DNA of 64,000 bases from Lewinellaceae bacterium (GTDB lineage: Bacteria > Bacteroidota > Bacteroidia > Chitinophagales > Saprospiraceae). Positions 1-10,370 of this stretch are shown one piece after another. Made by a program: the position numbers and the translations under genes. The stretch lies in NCBI GenBank assembly GCA_016711435.1, contig JADJSY010000085.1:1-64000 (forward strand). The letters are read 5' to 3'. Under the pieces are notes generated by a model. The model had not been told where the DNA came from. It ran no database searches and worked only from the letters and a program-made list of their open reading frames with translations. Position 1 is the first letter of the stretch, and the number at the start of each line of letters is the position of its first letter.

Positions 1-81
1 CTCCGCAAATATCCAAGGTTGTTTTTGCCATTCCGTGTTAGTTTGGGCGATATTGTCGAATCCTTCGTCCGTTTGCGTTAA
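1..81 (+). CDS. C-terminal tail of a CDS entering from the left edge
   Basis: Frame 1 is open from the first base to a TAA at 79-81 (26 residues), ending in a hydrophobic then Arg-rich stretch. It lies just ahead of the BatA-like gene on the same strand. The family is not recognisable from so short a piece and it may be chance. Confidence 0.25.
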   Translation, partial: LRKYPRLFLPFRVSLGDIVESFVRLR

Positions 82-166
82 AACTTGCATTTTGCAGCGC
101 TTTAAAACAATTCTCCAAAAACCGTTCAACAGACACTACCGATAAAATCCGTATCAGGTCTCCAAT

Positions 167-2211
167 ATGCAATTTCTCTTTCCTCATGTTTCTGGCCGCA
201 CTGGCGGTTATAGCCGTTCCGATCATCGTTCACCTGTTTTATTTCCGGCGTTTCAAACGCGTATATTTTAGCGAACAAATATTTTTAAAGGAAGTAAAGA
301 AGAACGAGCAACCGGCAAAAACTGCGCAACCTGCTGGTGTTGCTCATGCGTTGCCTGGCGATTGCCACGATGGTGTTAGCCTTTGCACAGCCGTTTATTC
401 CGCTTTCGTCCGGTGAAAGAGGAGCGCGCCGTGAGCGTTTTTGTTGATAATTCATTTAGTATGAATGCATTATCGAAAAGACGCGCCTTTGCTGGAATTA
501 GCCAAACAGCGCGCCTGGATATCGTCGGCGCGTATGATGTGGCCGACCGCTTTCAAGTGCTGACCAATGATTTCGAAGGTCATGACCAGCGCGTCTGGTG
601 AGCCAGGAAGACGCCCTGAACCGGATTGAGAAATCCGAACCAGTCCGGCCTTCGCGCGAACTGTCTAAAGTATTGATTCGCCAGCAACAATGCCTCAATA
701 CGGGTAAGTAAGAAAATAAAATCGCATTTTGGTCAGTGATTTTCAGTCCAACATTGCCGATGTCGCCAATTTTAAAGATACCCTGCTTCAGGTCAACCTG
801 CGCCTATGCGGGCGGTACAGGAACGCAATGTATCTGTCGACAGCGTCTGGTTTGAAAGCCCGGTACAAATCCTGAATCAGCCAGCCAATTTATTGGTCAA
901 ACTCAGCAACCGCAGCGATGAAGAAGCCCAGGAAATACGGTTGAGCCTGCGCCACGACGGGCAATCCAAACCTGTTGGCGCCATTAGTATTCCTGCCCGC
1001 AGCAGCCGTCTGGACACGGTGAGTTTTAATATTCTGCATACCGGCTAGTACGAAGCCAAACCTCGCTCACCGATTTTCCGGTTCAATTTGACGACGATTA
1101 CTACCCGTCTTTTTATGTGGCGGAAAGGATTAATGCTTGCTATCAACGGATTACAACCCAACAAATACCTGAATAACGCATTCCTGGGCGCCAGATATTT
1201 TCAGTTGGACAATGCCGATGCGCAGTTTGATTATTCCAAATTTTCAAATTACCAGTTGATTGTCCTCCATGAATTGCCGGTTATTTCCCTCCGGTTTGGC
1301 GAATGAGTTAAAAACATTTGCCCAAAAATGGCGGCAATGTGCTGGTTTTCCCGTCTCCATCTGCCGACCTTGCGTCATACAGCGCATTTTGCAAGGTTTT
1401 AATGCGGGTGTTTTGGGCGGATTTGAGCCTGTGGTGCGCAGGCCAGCCAGATCAATACGGAAGAGTTCGTATTCCGCGATGTATTTTAAACAAAAGCGCC
1501 AACCTGCGCTTTACCCGTCACACAGGGTAATTTCAAATTACGCGGCGCGCGGCGAACAAATTCTCACATACCGTGACGGTTCAGCGCTTTTGGCAAATAT
1601 GTGCAGGAGAAGGAGCGCTTTATTTTTCCGCTGCTCCCCCGAAGAACAAACCAACGATATGGTGCGCAACGGGTGAGATTTTTGTTCCCATGTTGTTCAA
1701 AATGGCCATTGCGGGCGCCAAAGGCCGTCGATTGCCTATACCATCGGAAAAGACGAGGTGCTGGAAGCCAAACACCAGGTTTCTGCGGCAGGGGAAACGA
1801 TATATAAATTGCGCAAAACCGTGGAAGAATCAACGCCTGGAAAGACGCCTGCGGCATCTACGGCAGAAGAATTCATCCCCGAACAGCGCATTTTTGGATC
1901 AAAAGTGCTGCTCACGCCCGGAACACAGGTGCGCGACGCAGGCTGGTACCGGCTCGGGGTGCAGGGCGACAGCACCTTGACGCTTATGCGTTCAATTACG
2001 ACCGCAAAGAGTGACCTGACGTATAAAAATGAAGAAGTATTGTCGGAAGGACTGCTTCCCAATATGAAAGTGCTGAGCCAGACTGCGGAGGCCAATTTTT
2101 CACAAATCGTAGGCGAACAAGAACGCGGTATTGTCAGGCGCTGTGCGCGTAGTGTTTGCTTTGTTATTTTTGGCCCTCGAAGTATTGTTTCTGCGTTTGT
2201 GGAAAGTTTAG
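167..2211 (+). pseudogene. BatA-like membrane protein with VWA-type segment (frameshifted)
   Basis: This is a membrane protein of the BatA N-terminal/TIGR02226 type found in Bacteroidota aerotolerance-like loci. The start at 167 gives MQFLFP, and one base later the frame continues MFLAALAVIAVPIIVHLF, RRFKRVYFS and FLKEV, the family's N-terminal double-membrane signature. A VWA-like segment follows (VSVFVDNSFSMN, near 430-470). The long periplasmic region then has to be read across about ten frame changes, through KYLNNAFLGARYF (near 1165-1200) and YRLGVQGDSTLTL (near 1950-1980). It ends with a C-terminal membrane segment and a TAG at 2209-2211. The joined length of roughly 680 residues fits the family. 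The very high indel density resembles consensus error more than ordinary decay, but decay cannot be excluded. Confidence 0.7.
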
Positions 2212-2222
2212 TACATGAAATA

Positions 2223-2324
2223 GTGTTTCGTGTTTCGTGTTTCGTGTTTGGGCCGCTTCGATTAAGGCAACCGTGGGTAGTTTAGGCGAAGCGACCCAAA
2301 CACGAAACACTAAACACCAAACAC
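2223..2324. repeat. Inverted heptamer arrays (GTGTTTN)
   Basis: The arm at 2223-2260 is repeated GTGTTTC/G words ending GGGCCGCTTCG. It is matched by its reverse complement at 2287-2324 with 35 of 38 positions equal. The loop is 26 nt. The left arm begins about a dozen bases after the stop of the BatA-like gene and the element fills most of the spacer to the cyclase gene. Confidence 0.85.
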
Positions 2325-2356
2325 AGCCAAGGCGCATGGCATAAAAATAAAATAGA

Positions 2357-3903
2357 ATGAAAAAATTTCTGATCATCACTGTTTGCCTGTTTTTGCCGAC
2401 GTTCAACCAGGTGTTATTGGCCCAGACCAGTAAAATACAGCAACTAGAGGAACAGCTGCGCCCTGCTTATGGCACGGCACGCGCTTCCCTGTATATTGCC
2501 CTGGCAGACGCCTGCATAGAGGAAGGGCAGTTTGACAAGGCGGAAGAATGGGCCGAAGAAGGCGCTGACTTTGCCAAAAAAATAAAACAAACCGACTTGC
2601 GGGCAATCGCCCTGAACCGGCACGGCAAAGCTTATGATGTTGAGCGGCAAACGAAAGGCTGCCGGAAAATTTGAACAAAGCCGGGATATACTGCGCCAAA
2701 ACAATAGCAGCAATAAAACCCTCCTGATCGATAACCTCCAGAACCTGCGGATACTGGCAGAAAGGGCGGGAAAAGTGAAAGATGTAGCGATCATCGACGA
2801 TCAAATAGCGGTTTTGAGCGGAAAAGTATAGCAGGGCCGGAGAATATGCCGGTTTCCAAAGGCGAACTGCGGCAGGAATTAGCCGAATTGCAAAAACTAT
2901 TGGCAGTTTCCAGGAACCGGTATAAAAACAGACCAGCTGCGCCTGATGCAGGAAAGCCAGGAATTGCAGGCCCAATTGGCAGCCAAACAAGCCGCCATTG
3001 ATGAGATGACAGATGCGCAAATGAAGGCATCTATGATGGTGATGCAGCAGCGTTTTCTGCTCGATTCCATGGTGTTCCGTTCCGGCATCGACTCGCTGGC
3101 TGCAGCGAACACCCAACTCGCTCTGAGCGAAGCGCAAAGCAACCGGAAATTTTACATCGCCGCCATGATTGCCCTGTTGTTTTTGGCCGGCGGTTCCTTG
3201 TTTAGTTTCGTTCGTGCCCGACAGCACAGCAAATTGCTGGAGGAGAAAAATATCATTATCCGGGAGGAACAGGAACGCTCCGAAAACCTGTTGCTCAATA
3301 TCCTGCCGTCGCTGGTGGCAGATGAATTAAAAAAGAAAGGCCATACTGATGCGCGTTTCTTTGACGACGAGTGTCTTATTTGCGGATTTTGTCGGATTCA
3401 GCAAAATCGCTGAAGTGCTCAGCCCGCAACAACTGGTCAGCGAACTCGACACCTGTTTCCGCGCTTTCGATCAGATTATCGCATTGCATGGCATCGAAAA
3501 AATAAAAACCATCGGCGATGCCTATATGTGCGCCGGGGGCCTGCCCAATGGCGGCGGCCCGCACTGCGCAATATGGTGCTCGCTGCCCGCGATACGCAAA
3601 CGCTGGTTGTCCGATTGGAAGATTGAACGCGTAAAAAAGGCCGCCAACCCCTTGAGGCGCGTGTCGGTATCCACAACGGCCCGGTTGTAGCTTCGGCGAA
3701 GTAGGTTCGAAAGTTTGCCTTCGACATCTGGGGCGACACGGTGAATATTGCCGCGCGGATAGAAACAAGCCGGGGAAGGGTAAAATCAATATCTCCGGAG
3801 AAGCGTATGAATTGATCCGGCGAGTTCTTCCCCTGCACCTATCGCGGGGAAAATAGCGGCGAAGAACAAAGGGGAAATTGATATGTATTATGTGGAAAAT
3901 TGA
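2357..3903 (+). pseudogene. TPR / membrane-anchored class III nucleotide cyclase (frameshifted)
   Basis: The product is a class III adenylate/guanylate cyclase making a cyclic nucleotide from NTP. Domains in order are: a signal peptide (MKKFLIITVCLFLP); a TPR-like region (ALADACIEEGQFDKAEEWAEEG); a coiled coil; a membrane helix (YIAAMIALLFLAGG, near 3160-3185); the linker RSENLLLNILPSLVADELK typical just before these cyclase domains; and the catalytic domain with metal-binding Asp in VLFADFVGFSK and KTIGDAYMCAGG and the later motif DIWGDTVNIAARIE (near 3725-3760). The stop is TGA at 3901-3903. The TPR-TM-cyclase architecture is common in Saprospiria. At least five frame changes (near 2660, 2835, 2930, 3365 and 3690 onward) separate the pieces. 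No effector gene adjoins it. Confidence 0.75.
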
Positions 3904-4195
3904 CGGGTTATAGGTTTATGAGGGTTGATAAAGGTTGATGAAGGTTGATATACATCCGCTCAAAAAAAAGTAAAACCGCTTCATTTTCGAGCGGCTTTAG
4001 ATTAGTGAAGAGGTGTCATTTGCGAGGTACGAGCAAGTGACATCTCGAAACGATAGCGCTTCCGCCTTGAGGTGGCACCTGCTCGTACCACGTTAGAGTG
4101 ACTGTTATCAACCTTTATCAACCTTTATCAACTTTCATCAACACTTTTAAACCCGCGACCGTTTTGACCATCTAATTCCGGTAAAACGACCGCCG
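3904..4195. repeat. Spacer with GTTGATN arrays and nested hairpins
   Basis: GGTTGATAAAGGTTGATGAA-type words at 3920-3950 are mirrored by ATCAACCTTTATCAACC words at 4105-4141. Between the arms sit an A-tract followed by an ACCGCT/AGCGG hairpin (about 3973-3998, which would act as a terminator on the minus strand) and a second pair, GAGGTACGAGCA (near 4022) against TGCTCGTACCAC (near 4080). No gene is supported here. Confidence 0.7.
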
Positions 4196-5578
4196 TATGA
4201 AACTTATCCGCGCAACGCTGTTTTCCTTTTGATTGTCACTCTTTCAATTTATTTTCCCAGAATACGCCCCTGTACTTCCCGCCGTTGGTGGGCAGCACCT
4301 GGCAAATGATACCACCTTCCACGCTCGGCTTCTGCCCGGACAGGATCGACAGCCTGTACCATTACCTGGAAGGCACCAACACCAAGTCGTTTATCCTCCT
4401 GAAAGACGGCAAGATTGTTTTGGAACGCTATTTCGGCACATTTACGCAGGATTCCCTGTGGTACTGGGCTTCTGCCGGCAAAAGTCTTACGGCCTTCCTC
4501 GTTGGACAGGCGCAGGAAGAAGGCCTGTTCAGCATTGATGATCCGACCTCCGATTACCTCGGCGATGGCTGGACGAGTTGCACCCCCGCGCAGGAAGGCG
4601 CCATCACCATTCGCCATCAGATCAGCATGACAAGCGGATTAGACGATACGCCGGTCACCAGCGACCCTGATCCGTCTCAATTGTACCGATCCTGCTCGCC
4701 TGCAATACTTGCCGCGCGGGGCACCCGCTGGGCTTACTACAACGGGGTGTATCACCCGGTACACGAGGTGATCGAAGCGGCGAGCAACCAATCCATCAAC
4801 CTGTTTTACCAAAACCCGCCTGTTCGACAAAGTGGGCATGAAAGGTCTCTGATAGATCATATCATGTATACCGCGCCCGCGACATGGCTCGTTTCCCCCT
4901 GCTGACGCTTACCAACGGCGTTTGGAACGGCGATACGCCCTGGACGACCAGAACTACCTGTACAACATGTCGCACCCTTCACAGACCTTGAACCCTGCTT
5001 ACGGCTACTTGTGGTGGCTCAACGGACAGTCCTCCTACGGGTGCCAGGACTTCAACTCAACACCGGGAAAACTGATTCCCAATGCCCCCGACGATATGTT
5101 TGCCGCGCTGGGGAAAAACGACCAGAAAATCCACATCGTGCCTTCCAAAGGCTGGGTGATAGTGCGGCAGGGCAATGATGCCGGTTTGCCTGGCCTGGCG
5201 GGTCTGGTGCCGATTGCATTTGACAACTTGTTATGGGGCTATTTGAACAACCTGCAATGCGGTAGTGTGTCTACTTCGGAAGTTGAGGATGCGTCATTGC
5301 GGGTATGGCCTAATCCCAGCGCAGATGTGTGGATGGTGGATTATCCGGGCCTTGTTTCCGGCTGGGTTTTGTACGATGCGCAGGGGCGGCAGGTACGCGC
5401 AGCGGAAGGTCTTTCTGAAATGCCGTTTCGGGTTGACGGGGCGGGTTTGGAGCCGGGGGTGTATTGGTTGAAGGTGGTGGCAGGGGAGGGGGTGATGTGG
5501 CGGAGGGTGGTGAAAGATAAAGTGGTTATTGGAACTTTGGTTTATCGGAAGTTTAACGGCATAATAACTGAAGAATGA
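4196..5578 (+). pseudogene. Secreted serine hydrolase (beta-lactamase family) with T9SS sorting domain, frameshifted
   Basis: A beta-lactamase/class C esterase-fold hydrolase probably exported by Sec and anchored or released by T9SS. ATG at 4196 starts a short signal-like stretch that breaks almost at once. The body is readable from 4285 to 4905: the SxxK nucleophile motif lies in WYWASAGKSLTAF (near 4465-4500) and a Tyr-x-Asn in WAYYNGVYHP (near 4730). After a frame change near 4905-4922 it continues to 5578. The last ~80 residues (VWPNPSADVWMVDYPG, then GVYWLKVVAGEG) are a type A T9SS domain. About three frame changes are present. Substrate is unknown. Confidence 0.75.
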
Positions 5579-5697
5579 ATCCCAAAACATACGAGAGCGG
5601 CAATGTGTGTTTGAGATAAAGAGGAGGTAAGATCAACAAAGCAAAAAATGATCTCAAAAACTTGGCCTGGTCATAAATAAAAACAATAAGTGAATAT

Positions 5698-5748
5698 TAA
5701 ATTTGCAAATCGTGACAGAATTTTAGACATTTGCTCGAAATCCTGTCA
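5698..5748 (+). promoter_or_regulatory. Promoter -7 and candidate operator before the XRE/S24 regulator
   Basis: TAAATTTG at 5698-5705 matches the Bacteroidota -7 consensus TAnnTTTG. Downstream, TGACAG (5713-5718) and CTGTCA (5743-5748) form a dyad ending 3 bp before the first ATG at 5752. That is a plausible autoregulatory operator, but no binding is shown. Confidence 0.4.
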
Positions 5749-5751
5749 ATT

Positions 5752-6537
5752 ATGCTGCGGTCAAACTTAAAATACTTACGGGAAAAGAAAAGTCTTACCC
5801 AGGGTGAGGTCGCATTAATGTTAGAAGTCAGCCGTTCGACCTATGCAAATTATGAAAAAGAGCAATCCGAACCGCCAGCAAGTCAACTTCTAAAAATAGC
5901 TCAATTCTACAAAGTCAGTACAGATGATTTATTGACCAAGGACATTGGTGCGCCGTTGTTTCGTAATACACCAGATATACCAGACAGTATATTATCTGAT
6001 GCAATTCGGATACTATCCATTACGGTTTCGGACAATCAAAAAACCAATATAGAATTGGTGCCTGCAAAAGCAATTGCAGGGTATGCTACAGGAATGAAAG
6101 AGGCATCGTTCATTTCCGAATTGCCCCGATTTTATTTGCCTAAGCTACCCGAAGGCACTTATCGTGCATTTGAAATAGAGGGTTATTCAATGCCTCCTAT
6201 TCAAGAAGGGTACATTGTAGTAGGAAGGTTTGTTGAGCATGCTCGTGATTTGAAAAGCGGACAGCGCTACATATTGGTTTTGAGAGATCAAGGAGTGGTG
6301 TTCAAAAGAGTTATTAGTGAACTGGAATCAGGCAAAAAACTGATTTTGGCTTCCGACAATACAGAATACCTGCCATATTCAGTAGCAGCAAAAGATGTTC
6401 TGGAGGCATGGGAATTCAAAGCTTTTATAGGGTTTCCTGATAATCTAGACATGAATTATATCCTTTTGGACAAGCTAGACCTTATCCAGCAACAAATAGC
6501 ATTGTTAAACGCTGCTAAAGCTTCACTTCTACCATGA
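5752..6537 (+). CDS. XRE helix-turn-helix / S24 LexA-type repressor
   Basis: A phage-repressor-like regulator. The first ~60 residues are an XRE helix-turn-helix (LTQGEVALMLEVSRSTYANYE). The C-terminal half is an S24 peptidase/LexA fold with the catalytic Ser in EGYSMPP (about residue 146), Lys in VVFKRV (about residue 185) and an Ala-Gly pair upstream (AIAGYATG) that could be the self-cleavage site. I chose ATG 5752; an in-frame TTG lies at 5731. Its stop overlaps the next start by 4 nt (ATGA at 6534-6537), so it is translationally coupled to the methylase and is probably the locus controller. The gene is intact and AT-rich like the rest of this locus. Confidence 0.85.
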   Translation: MLRSNLKYLREKKSLTQGEVALMLEVSRSTYANYEKEQSEPPASQLLKIAQFYKVSTDDLLTKDIGAPLFRNTPDIPDSILSDAIRILSITVSDNQKTNIELVPAKAIAGYATGMKEASFISELPRFYLPKLPEGTYRAFEIEGYSMPPIQEGYIVVGRFVEHARDLKSGQRYILVLRDQGVVFKRVISELESGKKLILASDNTEYLPYSVAAKDVLEAWEFKAFIGFPDNLDMNYILLDKLDLIQQQIALLNAAKASLLP

Positions 6538-9525
6538 GAAACGACTTCCTTCATAAAATGGGATTTACCACAATGAATGGGCTTTGTCCACACTTGACGA
6601 GTTCAGAACAATGTGGAACGCCTTTTATTGATGAGCTAAGAAATTGGAAGTTCCAGCCGATGCAGTCTTCTTTAGGCGGTATTATAGAAAGGATGAAGAT
6701 GAGCTGCCTTATTTTTCAACCCCTGCGGTTTGCATTTTTAATCAGGCTGATACCTTTTTTAATACAGAACTGCATAAAAAACTTCATGCAGCTTTGTGGA
6801 GTTCTGGAAAAACGGAAATTTACATCATCCAAGGAAAAACAAAGGTAGACATCATCAATGCACGAAACCAGCTAAGCGTGTTGATAAAGATGTAAGTATT
6901 GACGATCAGGATTTGGTTTTGGCACAATCTGCTATTGAGAGCTTTGATGACACAAGATTCTCAGCTCATCTGTTTGGTAGCGGCACGTTTTGGGAACAAA
7001 CGGAAATGCAAGGAAAAATTGATGGGAACAGCAACCCTTATGTTTTTGTTGGATTATTTGATGGAGGTACGGGCGCAACTACAGAATGACGAAACCGTAG
7101 GTCTTGAAGACGCAGGGACCATTGACAAACTTTTGATTACTTGTATCCTCATTAAATTTTTGGAGGAAATACAAGACGATAAGGGCAAACATACCCTTAA
7201 AGCAATTTATAAAAAACATAATATCGTATCTGAGAAATTTGAAGAAGGGCTTAGAAAGGGGGTATGCACTAACATCCTATCCGATTTAGCAGGAGAGTTC
7301 AACGGCAAAACATTCGATACTTTTTTAGCTGATGAGACTTCGAAGATTTCTCAAGCCGACTTATCTTCAATTGCTAATTTTTAAGTGCTGACATTGATGT
7401 TAGAACGGCCCAACTCTTTATCTGGAAACAGTACGATTTCAAGCGCCTACCTGCGGAAGTCATCAGTGCCATCTACGAGAACTTCATTCAGGCAGAGGCA
7501 GAGAGAAACGATGAAGATAGGAAAGATGTGGTTTACACCCCTTGCACTTGGTCAATTTGATGATTGACGAGGCAATGCCCTTGGACCAGCCTGAATTGTT
7601 TAAAAACAACGTATTCAAAGTTTTAGACCCGTCTTGTGGTTCCGGTGTTTTTAGTGGCGGCCTACAAAAGGATGCTGCAATGGTGGAGCAATCAATAAAT
7701 TTAATACTAATAAAACAGGAGAAATAATATATCCTGACAAAAACGTAGCCAGGCAAATATTGGAGGATAATATTTTTGGCGTTGACATTGAGAGAATCGC
7801 CGCATTGGTTAGCATCTTTGGCTTGACAACTGCCTATTTGGATAAACTGACGCCAAAAGAGATTTGGGACAACCTAAAATTCAAAGACCTAGTGAGAAAA
7901 ACATTCAAGGTGGCATAAATTTTACTGATTGGGGCAGGGGCCAGCAAAAAGAAATGAACAGTTTGATTTAGTCATTGGAAATCCGCCATTTAATCCTTCA
8001 AAGAAGGAAAGATTACCGATGAGGACTTGAAATTTTATTTGGGAAGCAAGTACCGGGAAACAAATTAACTCAAATTTTTGAGGCTGCATTGCATTTTGGG
8101 CAGAAGGTGTGCATGATAATTCCCTCAAGTGCTTTTCTTTATAATAAAGATAATGCTTCCCATGAATATCGGAAAAGAATTTTTACCGATTATACTGTTG
8201 AGAAGATTTATGACTTCACACACCTGAGGGAATCCCTATTTGTGAAAAAGAATATTAAGGGTGCTAAACGATTGAAAAAGAAAACGGGAAGAACACCAGT
8301 TTTAGCACTGGTTCTACAAAACAAGCCATCCGAGTATCAATCTATTGAACATATTGTTGTAAAACGTGAGCCTCTTAGTGAGCGAAAATTACTTTTTGAG
8401 ATTGATTATTATGACAAACATAAAGTGCGGTGGGATTGGGCAATCGATGACAGCAAGCAATTCGTGTGGAAGACAAATTTATTGGTTGGAGGAAGATTAT
8501 TTAATTTGGTCTATAGGTTTAGCCTACAAAGATCACTGTCTGAATTTCTTAAACAAAAAGTAAGGGATAATAACTGGGTTATATCGAACTGGATATAAGG
8601 TGGGCGGAGAAACAGAAAAAAAACACGCAATATTCATAGATCATGGAGATAAGATTGAAAGCATACATGAAAATGTTAAGATTGAAAAATACATGATAAG
8701 AGAACAAACCAGTATGTTAGAATCTTTTCCTTCGGAGGTAATGTACACTCCTCCGTTTATTGTGATAGATCAAATATTAGGGAAAAATAATATTCCTATT
8801 TCTTTGGTTGAAGAATATCCGGCCAAGAAGTATTTGTATTTCAGTCGAGACTTTATAGGATACATTCTCCACCAGAATATGTAAAGGAAATTAAAAAATA
8901 TTACAATTTTTCAAGAAATAAATATGCTGATTTGTATAGACTTCTATCTTTAATAACTAGCGGAAGTTGCCTCGTTCTGACAGAAACAGAAATTAATAAG
9001 AGAGATATTGATAACCTGCCCTTTCCAGAGAATGAAACATACCTAAACCTGTCTGCGTCTGAAAAAATACTCCAAAACGATATTTTAAAATACTATATTC
9101 ATCTTGGCAAAGCTATCAGCGAAGATAGTTCAGGGAAAGTCCTCCACGATCCTATCATTAGGAAAGAATTGCAGGAATTCGGTAACGCTTACTGCGATGC
9201 TTTAAATGAAATATACCAAAGATGGCAAATCTTGGCAAGCAGGGAGAGGGAAACTTACGCCAACTTATGTGATCTACCAACTTGGATTTGGAAACGATGG
9301 CGGTTTGACATATCATATTAAAGATGTCCTGAGAAAGACATTCAGACTCTGATGAATGATGCTAAATCCAACAAAGGAGTAAACTTTAAAAGAATTATCG
9401 CTACTACAACCATGAGGATGGTTATGACTGCGTATATCTTATCAAACCCCGAGCCAGACGTTACTGGCTTCAATCCATTGCGCTGCGTGATGCGGACGAT
9501 ACGTTTATGGATTTGAAAAAGCAGG
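6534..9525 (+). pseudogene. Large N6-adenine DNA methyltransferase of an R-M system (frameshifted)
   Basis: A class I SAM-dependent N6-adenine methylase resembling type IIG/Eco57I-like enzymes, expected to modify the host recognition site. Read across frames it has: an N-terminal region (VPADAVFFRRYYRKDEDELP, near 6650-6705); a helical region to about 7550; SAM motif I FKVLDPSCGSGVF (near 7615-7650); catalytic motif IV DLVIGNPPFNPSK (near 7965-8005); a target-recognition region around 8100-9300; and a C-terminal stretch reading YDCVYLIKPRARRYWLQ then ALRDADDTFMDL (near 9425-9520), typical of the end of such methylases. At least ten frame changes break it. If the indels are consensus errors, the native protein would be about 990 residues. 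ATG 6534 overlaps the regulator stop. Confidence 0.7.
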
Positions 9526-9542
9526 ATATTAACCTCGTGAGC

Positions 9543-10165
9543 ATGAATGGAATTGAATCATACAGAGAATTAAAGCCGAATATAAATTCAAAACTTGTCA
9601 CCTCATTCAGTGACGCACTACCCGCATTTCCAAATTCAGAAGAATTCAGCAATGTGTTGAAAAAGAAGAAAAACGAGAATCAGCACACTACTGCTTTATG
9701 CCTTTACTTGATAACTTTTGCAACTCCACGTTTATTTCCATGCCACAAAATGCCCAGAAAGGAAGCAGTACAATAGACATTGGAGTTTATAAAGGAAAAA
9801 ATTTGATATTTGTCATAGAGGCAAAAATACTACCTACACCGAAGGGGTCTAATAATCAACCGCGTCATGAACATGAGTATGTCTATGGAAAAGGCGCTGG
9901 AATTCAACGGTTTATATCTGGAGCACACGGTGTTGATAATGAAGACCTCCCATTTTCAGATAGTGGAATGCTCGCCTATGTCAAGGAAAACGACTTTGTC
10001 TTTTGGCAAAACAAGGTAAATCAATGGATTTTAGATTTTAACCGGGATTCCTCTGAACAACTACAAAAGGTGAGTTTGGACAAGACCGCCACATTTATAT
10101 CAGCCCATGCTCGTCAGGATGGTTCTCTTTTAAGACTGCATCATTTTTGGGTATATGTGATTTGA
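9543..10165 (+). CDS. PD-(D/E)XK restriction endonuclease (one frameshift)
   Basis: The probable cutting partner of the preceding methylase. The protein starts MNGIESYRELKPNINSK at ATG 9543. A frame change lies near 9700, after which the nuclease core is clear: STIDIGVYKGKNLIFVIEAK gives the Asp and Glu-x-Lys of a PD-(D/E)XK active site (near 9765-9825). The C-terminus (ARQDGSLLRLHHFWVYV) ends at a TGA at 10163-10165. About 207 residues. Sequence specificity cannot be read. The gene order regulator, methylase, nuclease on one strand fits a single R-M operon. Confidence 0.7.
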
Positions 10166-10307
10166 GTACGGGAACGGCGCGGATATGACCTTCAATTCCG
10201 AGCTAGGCGCTATTGAGTTGGAAAAGTAGGAACAACCTGCCGAGGTAGAATTCGAGCACTCTGGTCGCTGTTGTTCATCCCTCCAGTCAACAACGGCCCC
10301 ACATAAA

Positions 10308-10341
10308 AATCCCCTGATTCCAAATCGGAACCAGGGGATTT
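10308..10341. terminator. Bidirectional hairpin terminator between convergent genes
   Basis: AATCCCCTGATTCC pairs with GGAACCAGGGGATT (one mismatch) around a 5-6 nt loop, with A-runs on the left and T-runs on the right. It lies between the plus-strand R-M operon and the minus-strand OmpA gene. Confidence 0.75.
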
Positions 10342-10370
10342 CATATTAACACGCGCTATTTCCGGCGCAA

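Noticed and set aside
6534..9525. BREX PglX identity for the large methylase
   Set aside because: No BrxA, BrxB, BrxC, PglZ or BrxL gene is adjacent; the overlap with a regulator and a following nuclease fits a simple R-M operon better.
10166..10228. Coding-like tail after the nuclease gene (GNGADMTFNSELGAIELEK, then stop)
   Set aside because: Open for only about 20 codons with no start or family. It could be the 3' remnant of a gene cut by the R-M insertion, but the support is too thin.
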